Source: DASQZK01 sp963763215
Lineage (GTDB): Bacteria > Bacteroidota > Bacteroidia > Bacteroidales > GCA-2748055
Direction: 5' to 3'
Assembly (NCBI GenBank): GCA_963763215.1
Contig: CAVXNX010000014.1
Span: 62,001 to 126,000 of the forward strand
Length of the DNA stretch: 64,000 bases
Positions 31,865 through 43,991 of this stretch are shown here, in pieces (the stretch's first letter is position 1; every line of letters starts with the position of its first letter). The position numbers were made by a program, and so were the translations under genes. The notes beneath the pieces are model-generated. The model did no database searches. It was not told where the DNA came from and was given only the letters and a program-made list of their open reading frames with translations.

Positions 31865-34800
31865 ATGAAAGAGAAAAGAATTTTCAAACGAAATAAAACG
31901 GATCGCGATAATAATTTTTCTTCTGCTGGGCTTAATACCCGGACTGATTGCGCAGGATACCATTTTCGTAAAGGGGATCATTAAAAATGGAGATAACCAA
32001 CCTGTTTCAAATGTTTCGGTGGGTATCGAAGGTTCGACAGAACTGCCTTCATATACAAATGAAAACGGAGAATTTACGATTAAAGCAACCTCATGCAGAT
32101 GTGTTCCTGAATGTCAATCCAAGTAGTGATTATAAGTCAAAAAGAGTGTTTTTGAATAACCGGAACCAACTCACTATTTATCTAACAGGAAATGATATGT
32201 TATCGGGTGATGATGATGTGGAGATCTTATCTCAGGAGTTCACCCGCAGAGACATTATTGCGTCTCTTGATGTCCTGGATGTTAAAAATATCCAGGTTAC
32301 ACCTGCGTTTTCAATCGGCCAGTATCCTTCAGGGACGTGTTTCAGGCATGCAGGTCATCGATCGGTCCGGAGATCCTGCAAGTGGCACTACCACATTTAT
32401 CAGAGGTGTACATTCTATAAATGCATCCAGTCAGCCGCTTTATGTCATTGATGGTGTCCCTGTTTCTTCGTTTGATGTCTTTAATTCCAACCTGCAGGGT
32501 TTCCAGTACAATCCATTGTTAAATTTAAATCCATTCGATGTTTCCCGGGTAACCGTAATCAAGGATCCTCTCCTTACCGCAGCATACGGTTCAAAAGGTT
32601 CAAACGGAGTTATACTGATTGAAACCCTTGATCCCAGTACAACTAAAACATCAATCGACCTGGATATCCGAACTGGTTATTCCTTCGCTCCTGATCATAA
32701 AATACCCCAACTTGATGCCATTCAGCATCGAACCCTGGTGAATGAATTACTTTTTTCTTCAGGAATGACCGAAGAAGCAGCACAAGAAAAATTTCCCATG
32801 CTGTTCCTTGATCAGAGCAAATATGATTATATTGATTATCAACATGATACAAAATGGCAGGATCTTATCTTTTCGGATGCAACCTTTAAGAATATAAATG
32901 TTGGTGTTAAAGGAGGTGATGAAATCGCACGATATGGGCTGTCATTCGGATATTTCAGACGGGCAGGGAATTATAAAAAATACGGGTAATCAGGACTATC
33001 ATATTCGCTTCATCGGCCTTATGAATATATTTTCCTGGTTACGAATGAATACCGGGGTATCCTTAAGTTATAACACGGCACAGCTCAAAGAATCAGGCCA
33101 GGTCGATGAAACCAGTCCGATACTGGCAGGTTTATGGAAATCTCCGATGCTTAATCCATACCGGTATGACAAGGAGGGTCGTGAACTCACAATTTTAGCC
33201 GCGGTGGATGAATTGGGGGTAAGTAATCCGGAAGCGATCATCGACAATTATGAAGCAACTAACCGGAATATTAATTTCAATACAAATATAGGCCTGGAAG
33301 GAACACTGAAGGAAAACCTTACCCTGAGCAGTAAATTTGGTATAACCTATAATATGCTTAAAGAACGGATATTTATGCCAAATTTAGGAATGGAACAGTA
33401 CTATGATAAAGAGGCTTACAATGTTTCAAAAGCAGGAAGTAATAAGTTTAATTCATTTTACAACAATACTTATCTGCAATATAAAAAATCATTTAGCCCA
33501 TATTCAAAATTGTTATCCAGCACGGGAGTTCATCTCCAAACAAATCAATATGCCTATGATTGGGCACTTACAAAAAATGCACAATTGAACGACCAGTACA
33601 GAGATTTGCAGGATGGAACCAATAATTTGAGGGAGATTGGTGGCGAAAATCGCGCATGGAACTGGTTGTCAGTCTACGAAAATCTAAACTACAGTTATAA
33701 GGATAAATACCTTTTGGGATTAACATTTTCTGCTGATGGCTCATCGAGATTAGGGAAAAATGCCGCCAAAACATTAAGATCGCAAACATTCCCTTTGGCC
33801 TTTTTTATGCCGCCGGTGCCGGTTGGAGAATATCCAATGAATCCTTCCTGAAAAATAAATCCTGGCTTGAAGAATTGAAAATCAGAATTTCATACGGACG
33901 TTCCGGAAATGATGATATTGGTGAAACCAATGCATCAAAAAATTATGCGATCCGAAGATTTCGTGAAACCACGGGTCTGTATCCCGCCATTAAAAACAAT
34001 GACCAGCTAACGTTTGAAACGGTAGATCAACTCGATGCAGGAATTGATTTTTCTATATTTGGAAGCAGGGTAAGGACGAAGTTGGATGTTTACAGGTCTG
34101 TATCCAACAATCTTCTGGTATACAGCCCGATTGATGCTTATTTTGGATATGATTTCCAACCCGGCAATAATGGTAAAATGCAGAATAAAGGCATTGATGT
34201 CAACTTATTCATGCGGGTACATTGATCGCCCCAACCTGAAATGGGATCTACAGGTCAATTATTCCATAGTCGAAATAAAATTCTTGAAATAGGCGGTGAC
34301 AGGATCATAAATAATATACAGGGAGCGGAAATTGTCAATATGGTTGATGAGCAGGCGAATAGTTTTTACGGATATATATTTGAAGGTGTATATGCTTCCA
34401 AAGCGGATGCTGACAGCAAGGGATATGTCAATGATAAAGCGATGCCTTATAGTGGTGGTGATGCTATGTTTGCTGATATTTCCGGGCCTGATGGTGTGCC
34501 TGATCATGTGATTAACCAATACGACAAGGTTGTTATTGGCTCCCCTTTCCCGATCATTTTGGCGGGATTACCAGTACATTGAGTTACAAACGTTGGGCGC
34601 TCGAAGTATTTGTATACGGAGTCGGAGGGAATGAAGTATTTAATTATATCCGCTACAGGGATGAAAGCATGAGCGGATTACAAAACCAAAGTATAAGCGT
34701 TTTGAACAGATGGCAATACGATGGACAGATCACAGATGTTCCAAGAGCCCTGTACAATGATCCCATCGGAAATAGTTCTTTTTCCTCGCGTTGGATTGAA

Positions 34801-35037
34801 GATGGTTCTTACCTGAGAATTAAAAATGTCACTTTAAGCTATTCCATTCCCGATCAATTTCTGACCTTCAGGAATGCACAATTTTATATTTCGGCAAGCA
34901 ATCTGTTCACATTTTCAGACTATTTGGGTTATGATCCTGAATTTAGCATTTCACGTTCCAACATCGAACAGGGAATAGATTACGGACTTACGCCACAGCC
35001 CAGACAATTTATTGTTGGTATTAAATTAGGTTTATAA
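31865..35037 (+). pseudogene. SusC/RagA family TonB-linked outer membrane protein 2, about eight frameshifts
   Basis: Pieces in three frames reconstruct one SusC of about 1050 residues: signal peptide IIIFLLLGLIPGLIAQDTIF, CarboxypepD-like domain (VKGIIKNGDNQPVSNVSVGI), plug (ILQGRVSGMQVIDRSGDPAS, SSQPLYVIDGVPVSSFDVFN, VTVIKDPLLTAAYGSKGSNG), barrel pieces (LRMNTGVSLSYNTAQLKESG, LKIRISYGRSGNDDIGETNA, YFGYDFQPGNNGKMQNKGID) and the end GLTPQPRQFIVGIKLGL. Breaks are near 31885, 32090, 32330, 32980, 33830, 34225, 34290 and 34570. The pieces are in order with no missing blocks, which is unlike an old pseudogene. Role as for SusC1, probably for a different oligosaccharide. The density of breaks is the highest in the window. 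Confidence 0.85.
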
Positions 35038-35048
35038 AAGGGTCAAAA

Positions 35049-36912
35049 ATGATGAAAAATTTGATAATGCATAAGCTAATTTTGGTTTTTCTGCTGCTTT
35101 CAATATTTATATTTCCTTCCTGTGAAGATTTTTTTAATCCTAAACAGGACATTCTGGTTAAAGAAGACCAGATTATTCAAGGACTGGTATGAATATCGGG
35201 CAGTAGCAATGGGGATGTACGGACTTCAGCAGGATATGGCTGAACAATTGTTCGTACTGGGTGAGTTAAGAGGCGACCTTGTGAATATCACGGAGAATGC
35301 GGATGCCGATCTGGTTGAAATATATAATTTTAACCCTTCCCGCGAGAATAAGTACGCATCTCCTGTGAAATTCTTTAAGCTGATCGCGGCAACAAACAAT
35401 CTCATCGCAAAGCTTGAGAAAAATCATCCTGAAGTTACGGACCCGTGAAAGTCCGGTGACCAATTATGACCGATTATATGGTGAAGCATTGTGCATGAGA
35501 GCCTGGGCGTATTTTAACGCAGTCAGAATATATGGTAAGGTTCCCTTCATACCTGAATCACTCACAGGAATTGATGAAACCCAGGCATTTCTCAATAGTT
35601 CAGGAACTTACATTGACAGCGTTTATATCGATTTTCGGAACTGATGGCTACCACAATGATACCATTTATAATGATCCTATAGAGCTTGAAAAGAAGTTCT
35701 ATGATCAGAAATTAGTGATCGATCATTTTACAAATGAACTTGAAACAAAAGTAAAAGCCATTGGTGTAGATTATGCACTTAACAATAACGACAACACCTG
35801 GGAGGTCACTGTATGGAATACCCATGCAATGAATGCCCTGTTGGGAATTATGTATCTGACGGATGGGAATTTAGCGGAGGCAGCTCACGATTTTGAAGAA
35901 ATCATCTATTTCCCGTCGGAGAACAACAGGTATCAGCTGGATGCAACATTCTCCATGGGAAATTGGAAAAATATTTTTTCAAATATTGATAACCGGGAGC
36001 ATATTTTAACGCTCTGGTTTAATAAATCCAATTTGCAGCAGAACGATTTTCAGGACATGTTCGAATCGGCATCACCTCACAAGTACATGCTTAAGCCAAC
36101 AAAACAGGCTGTGGGTTACTGGGAATCAATATGGGATAATTTTCTTGTAGAAGGAAATCCTAATCAGCCGTGGAATGCCAAAACTGTTGTTAAGGGCAGA
36201 CCCGGAGATTTTTACAGGGGATATCATGCCAGTTATGTATACAAAAGAAATAATGAGATTATTGATAACAACAGCATTCAGCAGATGCTGCTCTTAAGAT
36301 CCGCAGGAGATGACCGGTCGGCAAATACCATTATTGCCGGGGCTGATACCCTTATCTGGAAGTACTCCATTGGAAAGGATTTATATTCGGAAGATGCGAA
36401 TTTCATCATTTACCGGGCTGCAGGCATCCATCTCTGGCTTGCTGAAGTATATACTTTCTGGGCATACGAGAGGCAGGGTTCCGTTTCAACCTATCTCTCC
36501 AACGCATTAAATATTGTTAATGACGGGTCTAATTATGCAACCTCTTCGAGTAGAAGGCAGAAAGGCGTCAGAGGAAGGGTAGGATTTGCAGATCCCGGCG
36601 ACAGGTTAGCATTGGGAAATATCGTTTATGAGAGAGATCCGGTTACGAATGAAGTGACAGGGTACAAGGATTTTTCGTCAAATTCTTTCCTGCTTCAATT
36701 GTATCTTGAAGAACAAAATAATGAATGAACGTGCGCGGGAACTTGCTTTTGAAGGAGAAAGATTTTATGATCTGATGCGGGTGGCTAAGCGCCGGAATGA
36801 TCCCACATATTTGGCTGAAAAGGTTTCCGCAAAATTCCCGGCGGGTGAAAGAGAGAGGATATATAATTATCTTTTGGACGAAAATAACTGGTATATCCAT
36901 TATTTTGAATAA
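35049..36912 (+). pseudogene. SusD/RagB family nutrient-binding lipoprotein 2, frameshifted
   Basis: Lipoprotein signal (LLLSIFIFPSCEDFFNPKQD), then in successive frames WYEYRAVAMGMYGLQQDMAE, ALCMRAWAYFNAVRIYGKVP, a long middle (35640-36728) with AAGIHLWLAEVYTFWAYERQ, and the C-terminal SusD signature NERARELAFEGERFYDLMRV at 36721. Breaks are near 35190, 35440, 35640 and 36715. The restored length is about 615 residues, longer than usual, with the extra residues in the variable middle. It is the lid partner of SusC2, whose gene ends 11 bases before. Confidence 0.87.
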
Positions 36913-37317
36913 CCTCAATAAGGTGAGCTACTTTTTATAAATAAAAAAGTCATTATAGTATTGATATTGATGTGAAATGTGCGTCATCGTTGATTTGGCT
37001 TAAGGTGCTGCTAGATTGGGAGATTCCTCAGTGACTACCTCAAACCCGAAGTTTTTGTCATCCTGAAGCAATCGACTCGGAAAAATCCGGGTCACATTGA
37101 ATTGGTGAAAATTTCTTGCGCATCCTACAGAGCTTAGAAGTGAGCGCGGATAGAAAATCGACGATAGGCTGTAGTTTCAATTTCAATTATGAGGATCCGC
37201 AGTGATCGAGGAATTACTTTAATGTTCTGTAATTGACGAATTAATCGAACGACACGGATTTGTGTATAAAAAGTAGCTGAGTTGCGAGAGGGGGAAAATA
37301 GAATTCAAACTGAAGAA
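36913..37317 (+). other. 405-base non-coding gap
   Basis: No gene seen. The sequence ATTCCTCAGTGA...GTCATCCTGAAGCAATC resembles the degenerate remains of intergenic repeats common in Bacteroidota. The last 40 bases lead to the GH95 start. No clear promoter match. Confidence 0.35.
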
Positions 37318-39729
37318 ATGAAGCGATTTACAATAGTGAAAAGGGCAATTATTATCCTCTTAATATTATTTCCTGGTCTGAATGCGGTTTCACAACAGAT
37401 GACGGGAGACCGTATTTATGAAATCTGGGACAACCAACCCGCGCCCAATCGTGGAAAAGACTTTTCTGCTCAGTCGAAGGGTTATCCGGCCGACCCTGAT
37501 TGGGAAGCTTATTCGTATCCAATCGGAAATGGGTATATGGGAGCCAATATTTTTGGAAGAACGGATGTTGAACGTGTTCAAATCACTGAGAAAACACTTG
37601 CTAATGAAGGACTTTACGGAAAAGGAGGATTGACCGGTTTCTGTGAGATTTACCTGGAATTTGATCATTACAATCCAACCAACTACAGACGTTCCTTAAA
37701 ACTGAATGATGCGATACTTTATGTGGATTATGACGACGAAGGGGTTCATTATTCCCGGGAATATCTGGCTAATTATCCTGCAAACATCATTGCTATCAAA
37801 CTTTCGTCAGATCAAAAAAAGAAGATATCCTTTACCCTCAGGGCTGAAATACCCTATCTCAGAGGTCCCAACGAGATCAATGCAAAGTTTGGAAAGATTA
37901 CTGCTGAAAACAATTTACTCACCTTATCCGGGAGCATTAAACATTTCAGTAATAATTTTGAAGGTCAGATCAAGGTACTGAATGAGGGAGGTAAGTTATT
38001 TGCGCAGAATGATAATGGTTCTGAAATAAGAGTGGAAAATGCAGACGCAGTCGTTTTGTTAATTGCTGCAGGAACGAATTATGAACTTAGTGAAAAAGTA
38101 TTCTTACAGGATTCAGATAGCCTCAAGCTGGATATTCATAAAAAACCTCATGAAAAAGTCTCTGAAACCATAAGGAAGGCGACTGAGATGGGATATGAAA
38201 AAATAAAAACATCCCATCTGGAAGATTTTCAGAATATTTTTTCAAGGGTAAAACTGGAATTAAGTTCCAGAGTACCGGACCTCCCGACCAAAACATTAGT
38301 GGCAAATTACAGGCAGGATCCCTCGGATCCTTACCTGGAAGAGTTATTGTTCCATTATGGAAGATATCTTCTGATTTCCAGTTCCAGAAAAGGAACACTT
38401 CCCTGTGGACTACAAGGTGTATGGAGTCAGTATCTTGTAACGCCATGGACCGGGGGTTATTGGCACAATATCAATGTGCAGATGAATTACTGGGGGGCCT
38501 TTAATACCAACATGGCGGAAACCTTTCTTCCGTATATAGAATACTACAAAGCCTATTTACCAAAAACTCACGCATCAGCTACCTCGTATATCGAAGAGAA
38601 CAACCCTCAGGCTTTGGATAAGGAAGGTGATAATGGATGGTACATTGGTTCCGGATCAACGGCATACATTATAGGAGAGGCGCCCACCCATTCCGGTCCG
38701 GGAACAACAGGTTTTACAAGTAAATTATTTTGGGAGTATTATGATTTCACCAGAGACACCTCTTTTCTTCGCCGTACCGGTTATCCTGCTTTATTGGGTG
38801 CGAGTAAATTTCTTTCAAAAACTTTGAAACCCGACGGAAACGGATTATTGCTTGTGAACCCGTCTGCTTCCCCTGAGATAAGGATTAAGGATGAAAATGG
38901 AGATTACAAAGGTCCTCATTACAGAACGGTAGGTGCCACATTTGACCAGGGATTCGTTTGGGAGAATCATCACGATCTGCTGAAAGCGGCAAAAATTATT
39001 GGTTCAAAAGATGAGTTTCTGGATGTAGTAAAGGATCAGATTAACCGGCTTGATCCTGTTAATATCGGTGCATCAGGACAAATAAAGGAGTACAGGGAGG
39101 AAAATGAATATGGAGAGATTGGCGATCCGCATCATCGTCATATTTCACATTTATGCATGGTGTATCCCGGTACCTTCATTAACTCAAGCCATCCTGAATG
39201 GCTTCAGGCAGCCGGCAAAACACTCGATTATAGAGGCAATGAGGCCACAGGGTGGGGAATGGCTCACAGGATGAACGTACGGGCCAGGTTAAAGGAGGCA
39301 GAAAAAGCACATGAAATTTATTCGCTTTTTATTCAGGAGCGTGTACTCCCTAATCTGTGGTCGGTTCATCCTCCTTTCCAAATCGATGGCAACCTGGGAA
39401 CCATGGCTGGAGTGGCTGAGATGTTGATCCAGAGCCATGAAGGTTTTATTGAAATACTTCCTGCCTTGCCGAAAGCATGGAGTTCGGGTTCATTTGACGG
39501 ATTGGTGGCAAGAGGTAATTTTGTTTTCTCCGTGAACTGGGAAAGGAGAAAGATTAAGTCTTTAAAAATAATCTCAAGAAGCGGAGGAGTTTGTCAGTTG
39601 AAATTGGATAAAGTCGGAGATGTTCAAATAAAAGACAGGAATGGTGAAATCGTACCGCTCGAAAGAAAAGAGAACAATATCATTGAATTTAATACCCGCA
39701 TATCGGATGAATATTTTGTTGAATGGTAA
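37318..39729 (+). CDS. GH95 family glycoside hydrolase (alpha-L-fucosidase / alpha-L-galactosidase)
   Basis: 803 residues from ATG 37318, with a signal peptide (VKRAIIILLILFPGLNAVSQ). YPIGNGYMGANIFGRTDVER, TLPCGLQGVWSQYLVTPWTG and NINVQMNYWG (the Asn pair that assists catalysis in GH95), LLVNPSASPEI (general acid Glu region) and PPFQIDGNLGTMAGVAEMLI, then LPALPKAW and VARGNFVFSVNW, are the diagnostic GH95 blocks in the right order and spacing. GH95 enzymes are inverting alpha-1,2-L-fucosidases or alpha-L-galactosidases. Length and motifs are complete, so it is probably functional. With the GH29-like and GH141-like genes this makes fucose removal the best-supported theme of the locus. Confidence 0.93.
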   Translation: MKRFTIVKRAIIILLILFPGLNAVSQQMTGDRIYEIWDNQPAPNRGKDFSAQSKGYPADPDWEAYSYPIGNGYMGANIFGRTDVERVQITEKTLANEGLYGKGGLTGFCEIYLEFDHYNPTNYRRSLKLNDAILYVDYDDEGVHYSREYLANYPANIIAIKLSSDQKKKISFTLRAEIPYLRGPNEINAKFGKITAENNLLTLSGSIKHFSNNFEGQIKVLNEGGKLFAQNDNGSEIRVENADAVVLLIAAGTNYELSEKVFLQDSDSLKLDIHKKPHEKVSETIRKATEMGYEKIKTSHLEDFQNIFSRVKLELSSRVPDLPTKTLVANYRQDPSDPYLEELLFHYGRYLLISSSRKGTLPCGLQGVWSQYLVTPWTGGYWHNINVQMNYWGAFNTNMAETFLPYIEYYKAYLPKTHASATSYIEENNPQALDKEGDNGWYIGSGSTAYIIGEAPTHSGPGTTGFTSKLFWEYYDFTRDTSFLRRTGYPALLGASKFLSKTLKPDGNGLLLVNPSASPEIRIKDENGDYKGPHYRTVGATFDQGFVWENHHDLLKAAKIIGSKDEFLDVVKDQINRLDPVNIGASGQIKEYREENEYGEIGDPHHRHISHLCMVYPGTFINSSHPEWLQAAGKTLDYRGNEATGWGMAHRMNVRARLKEAEKAHEIYSLFIQERVLPNLWSVHPPFQIDGNLGTMAGVAEMLIQSHEGFIEILPALPKAWSSGSFDGLVARGNFVFSVNWERRKIKSLKIISRSGGVCQLKLDKVGDVQIKDRNGEIVPLERKENNIIEFNTRISDEYFVEW

Positions 39730-39799
39730 GGAATTTCTATTCGACACGATCAGGATTAGTCAATTCCATTTATTTTCATTGAGAACGATTTCATGGATT

Positions 39800-39866
39800 T
39801 GATACATAATCAAAACATCTTGGGAAAGGATCAAAACAGGCTTAATGCAAATTCATCTAGTTTTAC
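39800..39866 (+). promoter_or_regulatory. conserved intergenic element, copy B
   Basis: Partner of 21156-21222, 51 of 67 identical without gaps, in the 257-base gap before the T9SS-sorted protein. It lies about 120 bases before that start, compared with 230 bases for copy A. Shared blocks: ATCAAAA, TTGGGAAAG, TCAAAA and AAATTCA/TTTTAC. Both copies stand before the first gene of a transcription unit and point the same way. Confidence 0.4.
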
Positions 39867-39986
39867 CCTGAATCAAATTGCCAACTGTCTGGCAGGTGCG
39901 ATGATTTAACTTCAATGGATTCAATTTTAAAATAGACATTCATGGTAGATTATAAAAAAACGATTACTAACAAAAACCCCAACATT

Positions 39987-42900
39987 ATGAGATTCACATT
40001 TTTACTTTTATTAATTTTCACTTCGGGGATAGTAAGTGCACAGTGTGATTATCCTCCGGAAGTCGAGAGATCTCTGATCATCTCAGAGGCCAGGTTGATC
40101 AGTGAAAACTGGATGTACTTGGAATTAACCAACGTTGGTACAAAACCTGTTTTTTTGAGTCAGTTTAAAATAGGAAAACTGGCTGATTTATCCTGGTCTG
40201 GCGCAATACTTGATTTATGCAACGATCCGTGGTGGATGCCTGGAAGGCCGGCTTACTGTTTCTTACCGGAAAAAGTTCTTATGCCGGGTAAGTCATTTGT
40301 TTTAACTACGGCTTTTGATTTTGGTCCGGAATTTTATAGAGAGCATTTGGGAAGACTTGGAGGTAGTGAAAGGCCAAAGCAGACCGGGATGTACAAGGTT
40401 GCCGATAAGCTGTTCCATCTGCCGGAACCGATTGGCGGGATAACATACCCGGATGACAGCATCAGCAATCCTTATGATGATCCCGAACAAACTGTGAAAA
40501 GAGGAGAATATTCAAATCTCTTTTCAGCAGTTGGAGGCGGCACCTACTTTCTTGAGCATCATTACAGTCCAACAGACTCTGCCGTGGTTGATCAGGTAGG
40601 CGGATTTTTTGATGGTCCGGATGGTAGAAACATCAGGGGTAAAGCCTATGATGTTGCCGGTGTTTATGATGCCATGAGGACTTCCGTTCTTGTTCGTAAA
40701 AACACGATAAAGAACGGAAACCTGGATTTCGCTAATTCTGTAGGCATCAGTCTTGATGGTTCTGACTGGATCCCCATCCCCATGCCTTCAGGTTATGACC
40801 AATGGCGTGAAGTTTGGTGGACGGTTGGAAACCATGGTAACTATGTACTTGATGAAACTACGCTTGAGCCTCAATTAGCTGGTCTCAGCGTCGATTACGC
40901 CGCAAAGAAAATTACAGTGCCCTGGGGAGTTCGCAGATTAGACGATATCATGCTTCATATGAAGAAGAAACCCGGATTAGCCTGGAATTATGTATTAAAT
41001 GATGTTCAGGGGGATTCACTTTACCGTTCTGCACGCACAGGCGACAAACTGATTGTTTATGCCGTGGGTAATACCCTGACAACGGCAACATTTGATATTG
41101 TTGTTTCTGAACCTACGGCCGATGCTAATATCGTTGTCCCTATTGATCATCGCAGTTCAGGGGATATGATAACGACCAGGGCACAGAATGGAATTCTGGA
41201 CTGGCCCCGTGTTACAAAGAACGAATCGGGCATTGATACAATCACAGGCCAGGGTTTTGGACTTCAGTTTGACATGCGCATTGACACACTCATGAAGTAT
41301 CTTGAATTGCCAGCCAATGCAAAGTCGGAAATTGTGTGGGTTGATGGTGTTAAAAGGGCTGATTTGAGAAATGGTGATAAACTCAAGATCACTTCGCAAA
41401 GCGGAAAGGTCAAAGAATATTTCATACAGGTACAATCATACCTTCCAAGTAATAATGCCAACCTGGCTGCCATTACCTGGCCGGATATTCCTGAACGTTA
41501 CAAAAACTTTCTTGGATGGAAAGGTGATACCATTCCTACTTTTTCAGCCGGGACCCAAAACTATAAGTTAGAGGTTCCGTTTGATGTGGATGGTATTCCA
41601 ACACTTGTGGCCACCACTCAGGATTATAATGCTAAAGTAAAAACAATCAGGGCACGATCAGTTACCGGAAGCAAAGAAGACCGGACAATGCAATTTGAAG
41701 TGACTGCCGAAGATGACTCTACAGTTATGGTTTATACAGTTGAACTGATCAAGGAAAAAAATCCTAATGATGTTGAACCTTTCGCAGCAGATCCCTTCCT
41801 GTCCGAATTTGTTAACCAGTACGGAAGTAATTGTTTTCTTGAAGTTTATAATCCCGGAACGTTACCTGTCGATTTGAGAAATTATGCGTTCGGGATGGCA
41901 AAAGGTTCGACAAACAGTTACGACCCGATCATTTCATCAAACGAATGGCTGTACAGGTATACTCTTTATGTTCCGGGAACGAAATATGTCGATTCAGTTA
42001 CATGGGAGGTCACACCCGAATTGCTTCTTCCTGATGTAAATGTGAATCCGATATTAAACGGTGGAGAGGCGTTTGTGATGGCTAAGATAAGCGGCACAAA
42101 CGATTTTTACCCTCCTTATAATGTAAATTTCACTGTTAATGAGGAACATCCAAATCCCTGGAATGAAAATACAAGCAATTCCAGTAGCAGGGGTCTTCCC
42201 ATGCCTCCGAATGGTAACCGTGGAAATTCAATCTACATGTACAAGGTATTGAATGATTCTATTAAAAATGGTCTGAAACCAGTGGTTGATGTCAATGATT
42301 TTGAGCTCATTGATATGTTTGGAATGGCCGACGGTGGTTATTGGGTTTTAGGAGATTATGAAGAATCAGTCAATGGACACAATGATCTTTTTGTCCGCAA
42401 ACCAACTGTTACAAAAGGTAACCCGATACCAGGCGGAGCCTTGGCACCCTATGATCCTGACAATTGTGAATGGATCAGAATTCAGCCGAATGTTGATTAT
42501 GGAAATCTCTCCAGCAGTATGCAATACCAGGTGGCTCTTGGTGGAATTGGTTCACATTACATGGAACCGATCACGAAGTACAAGTCTACCATTAAGTCCA
42601 GGGTATACAAGGTAAGCCCGGGCTTTGGTCCTGGTCAGGAAATTCTGGGTATCGTAACCGGAACAACCGTGACAGATTTTCTCACTGGTATTTACAAAGA
42701 AGATGAAAAGCAGACCCTTACGTTTCAATCCGGAGCTGATAACACGATCCTGCTTGATGCGAATACTGTTATTTCACCGGATGATATTTTGAAAGTATTA
42801 TCGGCCGACAGTACCAACAGCACCTATTACAGGCTGGATGTGACGGATGAAGGATTAAGCGATGATGCCGTGCTTACGTCCAGCAAATGGAGTATTGATA

Positions 42901-43971
42901 TTACATAAATCACCAGATGCCAGCCAGGATATTGTTGGTGAGGGAACGATTTCAGGGTTTGAATATCAGACAACACTGGCGACGCTTATGAATAGTATCA
43001 ATGTTCCTTATGGTGCAACCGTTACACCGATTAACAGTAAAGGTGATTACGTGCCATACAAGAAGCTGAACTACGACACGGTATATGTTGATGCAACAGT
43101 CAGTGCCAGTATTTCTCTCGATGTTGTTGCTGAAGATAGTAAGACACACATCATTTATAATCTGGCGCCGACAAGTTCAGAAAGTGATGCTTTCATCTAT
43201 TCTGATGTATATCTTGTGACACAGGCCAGCAACCTGATTGAATATGTGCCACTGGGAGTTACTTTCACTGAATTCCTTAATAACGTTATTATACCCGAAG
43301 GTGCAACCGTGAAGCTTGTTGATAAAACAGGAACAGAAAGAACCATCGGAGAAATTAAGGCAGATGATAAGGTCGTTGTGACTTCTGCGAATGGTGAGGT
43401 GACCAATTCTTATTATATCTCCTTATTATTCCCGAATAGCAATACATTAACCTATCTGGCATATGTTATCTCTGAAACATATTCTGTTAACCAATTGGAA
43501 TATACGATTTCCGGGACTGCCGAAACATCGTTGACGGATGCAACCACTGTTGCAGAATTTATGCAACGATTAGTTCCTTCCACAGGGTCAACCCTTGTCA
43601 TTCTTGATGCCGGCGGAAATCAAAAAGTTTCGGGAACCCTATCTACAGGTGATAAAGTAAAAGTGATATCGGGTGATGGCACACTCGTCGTTTATTACGA
43701 CATCATCCTGGGTAGTATGTCATCAAGAGGGGCAGAGTTATCAAACTTTGTATTATATCCGAATCCGACAACCGGCTTACTGAATATCAGTGGTTTGAAT
43801 CCGGGAAACAGAATTCAGATTTATAATATGCAAGGGAAATTGATCAGTATAACTGAGGCTCAAAATTATAATGAAACAATATCAGTCGAAAATGTTCCGG
43901 TTGGATTGTATCTGATCATCATCAGTGATGAAAATCGGATCCTGGGACGATTTAAAGCCGTGAAAAGATAG
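39987..43971 (+). pseudogene. large T9SS-sorted protein with lamin-tail-like and repeated cadherin-like modules, one frameshift
   Basis: Signal peptide (MRFTFLLLLIFTSGIVSAQ). Two lamin-tail-like domains are visible: near the N-terminus (WMYLELTNVGTKPVFLSQFK) and at about residues 605-700 (NCFLEVYNPGTLPVDLRNYA). About six copies of a 70-90-residue module follow a pattern of T-x2-F/L ... GATV ... GDK-V-V/I-TS-x-G ... YYI, for example VTFTEFLNNVIIPEGATVKL. The last 75 residues (LSNFVLYPNPTTGLLNISGL ... VPVGLYLIII) form a type A T9SS sorting domain. One frame covers 39987-42908; the continuation GVLILHKSPDASQDIVGEG lies in another, so there is a single break near 42885. The restored length is about 1328 residues. 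Probably surface-attached or released; the role is unknown, perhaps glycan binding. Confidence 0.68.
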
Positions 43972-43991
43972 ATTTCATTATAAAGAAAAAG

